A stretch of DNA of 7,715 nucleotides from Desulfuromonadales bacterium. GTDB taxonomy: Bacteria > Desulfobacterota > Desulfuromonadia > Desulfuromonadales > UBA2294. The stretch lies in the NCBI GenBank assembly GCA_030591795.1, contig JAUVAJ010000067.1:1-7715 (forward strand), written 5' to 3'. The translations under genes and the position numbers were made by a program. The number at the start of each line of letters is the position of its first letter. The stretch's first letter is position 1. Under the pieces are notes generated by a model. The model searched no databases, was not told the DNA's origin, and saw nothing but the letters and a program-made list of their open reading frames with translations. Positions 5,989 through 7,715 of this stretch are shown here, piece by piece.

Positions 5989-7715
5989 ATGGAACTGCAG
6001 ATGTTTGCTCCAATCCTGGGCGCGATCGGTTTTGCGATTGCGATTGTTCTCTACAAAGTGGTTAAGGCTGAGCCGGTCGGTAACGAGCGGATGAAGGAAA
6101 TCTCCGAGGATATCTACAATGGCGCAATGGCCTTTTTGGGCCGTGAGTATCGTGTGCTGGCAGTATTTATTGTCGTGGTTTTCGGTTTGATTGCTGTGGG
6201 GATGAACATAGAGACGGCCTTCGCGTTCCTCGGTGGTGCTGTCTGTTCTATGACCTGTGGTTTTATCGGTATGAAGGCTGCAACCCGGGCCAACGTACGG
6301 ACTACCGAAGCGGCGCGGGCCAGTGGTCAAGCCAAGGCGCTTGAAGTCTCCTTTAACGGTGGTGCTGTCATGGGCCTGGCTGTTGCTTCACTCGGCCTGG
6401 TTGGTGTCGGTGTTGCTTACATCTTCTTCGGTGGAGACACGGATACGATCAAGTACATTAATGGTTTCGCCATGGGCGCTTCTTCAATTGCTCTGTTTGC
6501 CCGGGTCGGCGGTGGTATCTACACTAAAGCCGCAGACGTCGGTGCTGACCTGGTCGGTAAGATTGAAGCGGGCATCCCGGAAGATGATCCACGTAACCCG
6601 GGTGTTATTGCTGATAACGTCGGTGACTGTGTTGGTGATACTGCCGGCATGGGTGCTGATATTTTTGAGTCGTATGTCGGCTCGATCATTGCGACAATGG
6701 CGATTGCCGCTGCCGCCGGTCCTGAACTGCTGACCAAGCTTGGTGGTGCTGAGATGGTGCAGACCAATGCTATGGTACTCCCCTTGATTCTGGCGATGGT
6801 TGGTCTGGTCTTCTCTTTTATCGGTATCGCCTCGATGAAGCTTCTCAAGTCGATGGATCCGGGCAAAGCGCTGCACTACACGACTTTTGTTGCCGCCGGT
6901 GGTTTTCTGGTTGCAGCCTTTTTCGTAATTCAAGCCTATGACCTCACCACGGGCGTTTTCTGGGCTATTCTGGCCGGAACCCTGGCCGGGATCGCTATCG
7001 GTCAGATTACTGAGTACTACACAGCTCGCGAACCGGTACTGCGGATCGCCGAGGCGAGCAAGACTGGCCCGGCAACTAATATTATCACTGGCCTGGCAGT
7101 CGGTCTCGAATCAACCGCTCTGCCTATTTTGATCATCTGCGTAGCTATTTTCACTGCGAATCACTTTGCCGGTCTGTACGGTATCGGCATTGCCGCAGTC
7201 GGCATGTTGGCCACCGTTGGTGTCACTATGACGGTTGATGCGTATGGTCCGATCGCTGATAACGCTGGTGGTATCTCGGAGATGGCTGCATTAGGACCTG
7301 AGGTTCGTGAGATTACTGACGGCCTCGACGCTATCGGTAACACCACTGCAGCTATCGGCAAGGGTTTTGCTATCGGTTCGGCTGCCCTGACCGCTTTGGC
7401 TCTGTTCTCGGCTTATGCGACAACAGTCGGCCTGAAGACGATTAATCTGATTGACCCCACAGTTGTTATTGGCCTGTTTATTGGCGGGGCGTTGCCGTTC
7501 TTCATCGGTGCTTTAACCATGACCTCAGTCGGTCGTGCTGCGGGCAAGATGGTCGATGAGATTCGTCGGCAATTCCGTGAGATTCCAGGGCTGCTTGAAG
7601 GTAAAGAGGGTGTTAAACCTGACTCCCAGAAATGTATAGATATCTCTGCGGCCGCTGCACTTAAAGAAATGATCCTGCCTGGTGTGGTAGCTGTTACCGC
7701 TCCGGTTGCGGTCGG
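5989..7715 (+). CDS. hppA: Ion-translocating membrane pyrophosphatase, K+-dependent type, 3' end outside window
   Basis: This integral membrane enzyme couples hydrolysis of pyrophosphate to pumping of H+ or Na+ across the inner membrane. There are 575 complete codons without a stop; the family is about 670-700 residues, so roughly the last 100 are missing. The pyrophosphate/Mg site is plain: DVGADLVGK (183-191), EDDPRNP (198-204), DNVGDCVGD (209-217) and [12 protein letters not shown] (417-428). [10 protein letters not shown] (450-459) has Ala454 and Gly457 at the positions that separate K+-dependent enzymes (Ala, Gly) from K+-independent ones (Lys, Thr). Glu227 in DIFESYVG sits at the helix-6 position typical of Na+ pumps and of some H+ pumps, not at the plant-type position four residues later, so the ion is undecided. 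ATG at 5989 follows AGAGG (5976-5980) by eight bases and lies 14 bp after pth, suggesting one transcript. Confidence 0.96.
   Translation, partial: MELQMFAPILGAIGFAIAIVLYKVVKAEPVGNERMKEISEDIYNGAMAFLGREYRVLAVFIVVVFGLIAVGMNIETAFAFLGGAVCSMTCGFIGMKAATRANVRTTEAARASGQAKALEVSFNGGAVMGLAVASLGLVGVGVAYIFFGGDTDTIKYINGFAMGASSIALFARVGGGIYTKAADVGADLVGKIEAGIPEDDPRNPGVIADNVGDCVGDTAGMGADIFESYVGSIIATMAIAAAAGPELLTKLGGAEMVQTNAMVLPLILAMVGLVFSFIGIASMKLLKSMDPGKALHYTTFVAAGGFLVAAFFVIQAYDLTTGVFWAILAGTLAGIAIGQITEYYTAREPVLRIAEASKTGPATNIITGLAVGLESTALPILIICVAIFTANHFAGLYGIGIAAVGMLATVGVTMTVDAYGPIADNAGGISEMAALGPEVREITDGLDAIGNTTAAIGKGFAIGSAALTALALFSAYATTVGLKTINLIDPTVVIGLFIGGALPFFIGALTMTSVGRAAGKMVDEIRRQFREIPGLLEGKEGVKPDSQKCIDISAAAALKEMILPGVVAVTAPVAV

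Noticed and set aside
5821..6330. 169-codon minus-strand open frame over the pth-hppA junction
   Set aside because: Antisense to two well-conserved genes and without any recognisable motif.

Overview
The window looks like a chromosomal segment of a Gram-negative anaerobe or marine/sediment bacterium. The best guess is the Desulfuromonadales/Geobacter side of the former Deltaproteobacteria. That guess rests on the gene order ispE, tRNA-Gln, prs, long acidic-tailed rplY (CTC type), pth, on a TAXI-type TRAP transporter, and on a K+-dependent-type membrane pyrophosphatase. No search could be run, so the taxonomic call is an inference.

Left part, minus strand (1 to about 2350): a two-gene TRAP transporter operon. 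The periplasmic TAXI-family solute receptor (1273-2232) is transcribed first. It is followed, after a 172-bp gap holding a strong terminator-like hairpin, by a fused DctQ/DctM-type permease that begins at a GTG at 1100 and runs off the left edge. Upstream of the receptor gene is a near-consensus sigma-54 (-24/-12) element at 2332-2347, with small inverted repeats 120-200 bp further upstream where an enhancer-binding activator would sit.

Middle (2233-2638): a roughly 400-bp divergent intergenic region with no convincing gene. It holds the minus-strand sigma-54 promoter and two plus-strand sigma-70-like promoters. The one nearest ispE is an excellent TTGACA-17-TATGTA match.

Right part, plus strand (2639 to the end): a tight housekeeping cluster. 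ispE (isoprenoid precursor synthesis) is followed after 5 bp by tRNA-Gln(TTG). Then come prs (PRPP synthetase), rplY (ribosomal protein L25/CTC), pth (peptidyl-tRNA hydrolase) and hppA (ion-pumping membrane pyrophosphatase, cut by the right edge). Spacing is short (5, 124, 72, 18 and 14 bp), with one hairpin between the tRNA and prs. Several products act in translation (tRNA-Gln, L25, Pth). Prs feeds nucleotide synthesis, whose PRPP-dependent steps release pyrophosphate, and HppA can recover that energy as an ion gradient.

No mobile element, CRISPR array or clear novel defence or biosynthetic system is visible. The most interesting material is regulatory: the sigma-54 control region, the intra-operon hairpin of the TRAP genes, and the tRNA embedded in the ispE-prs transcript.
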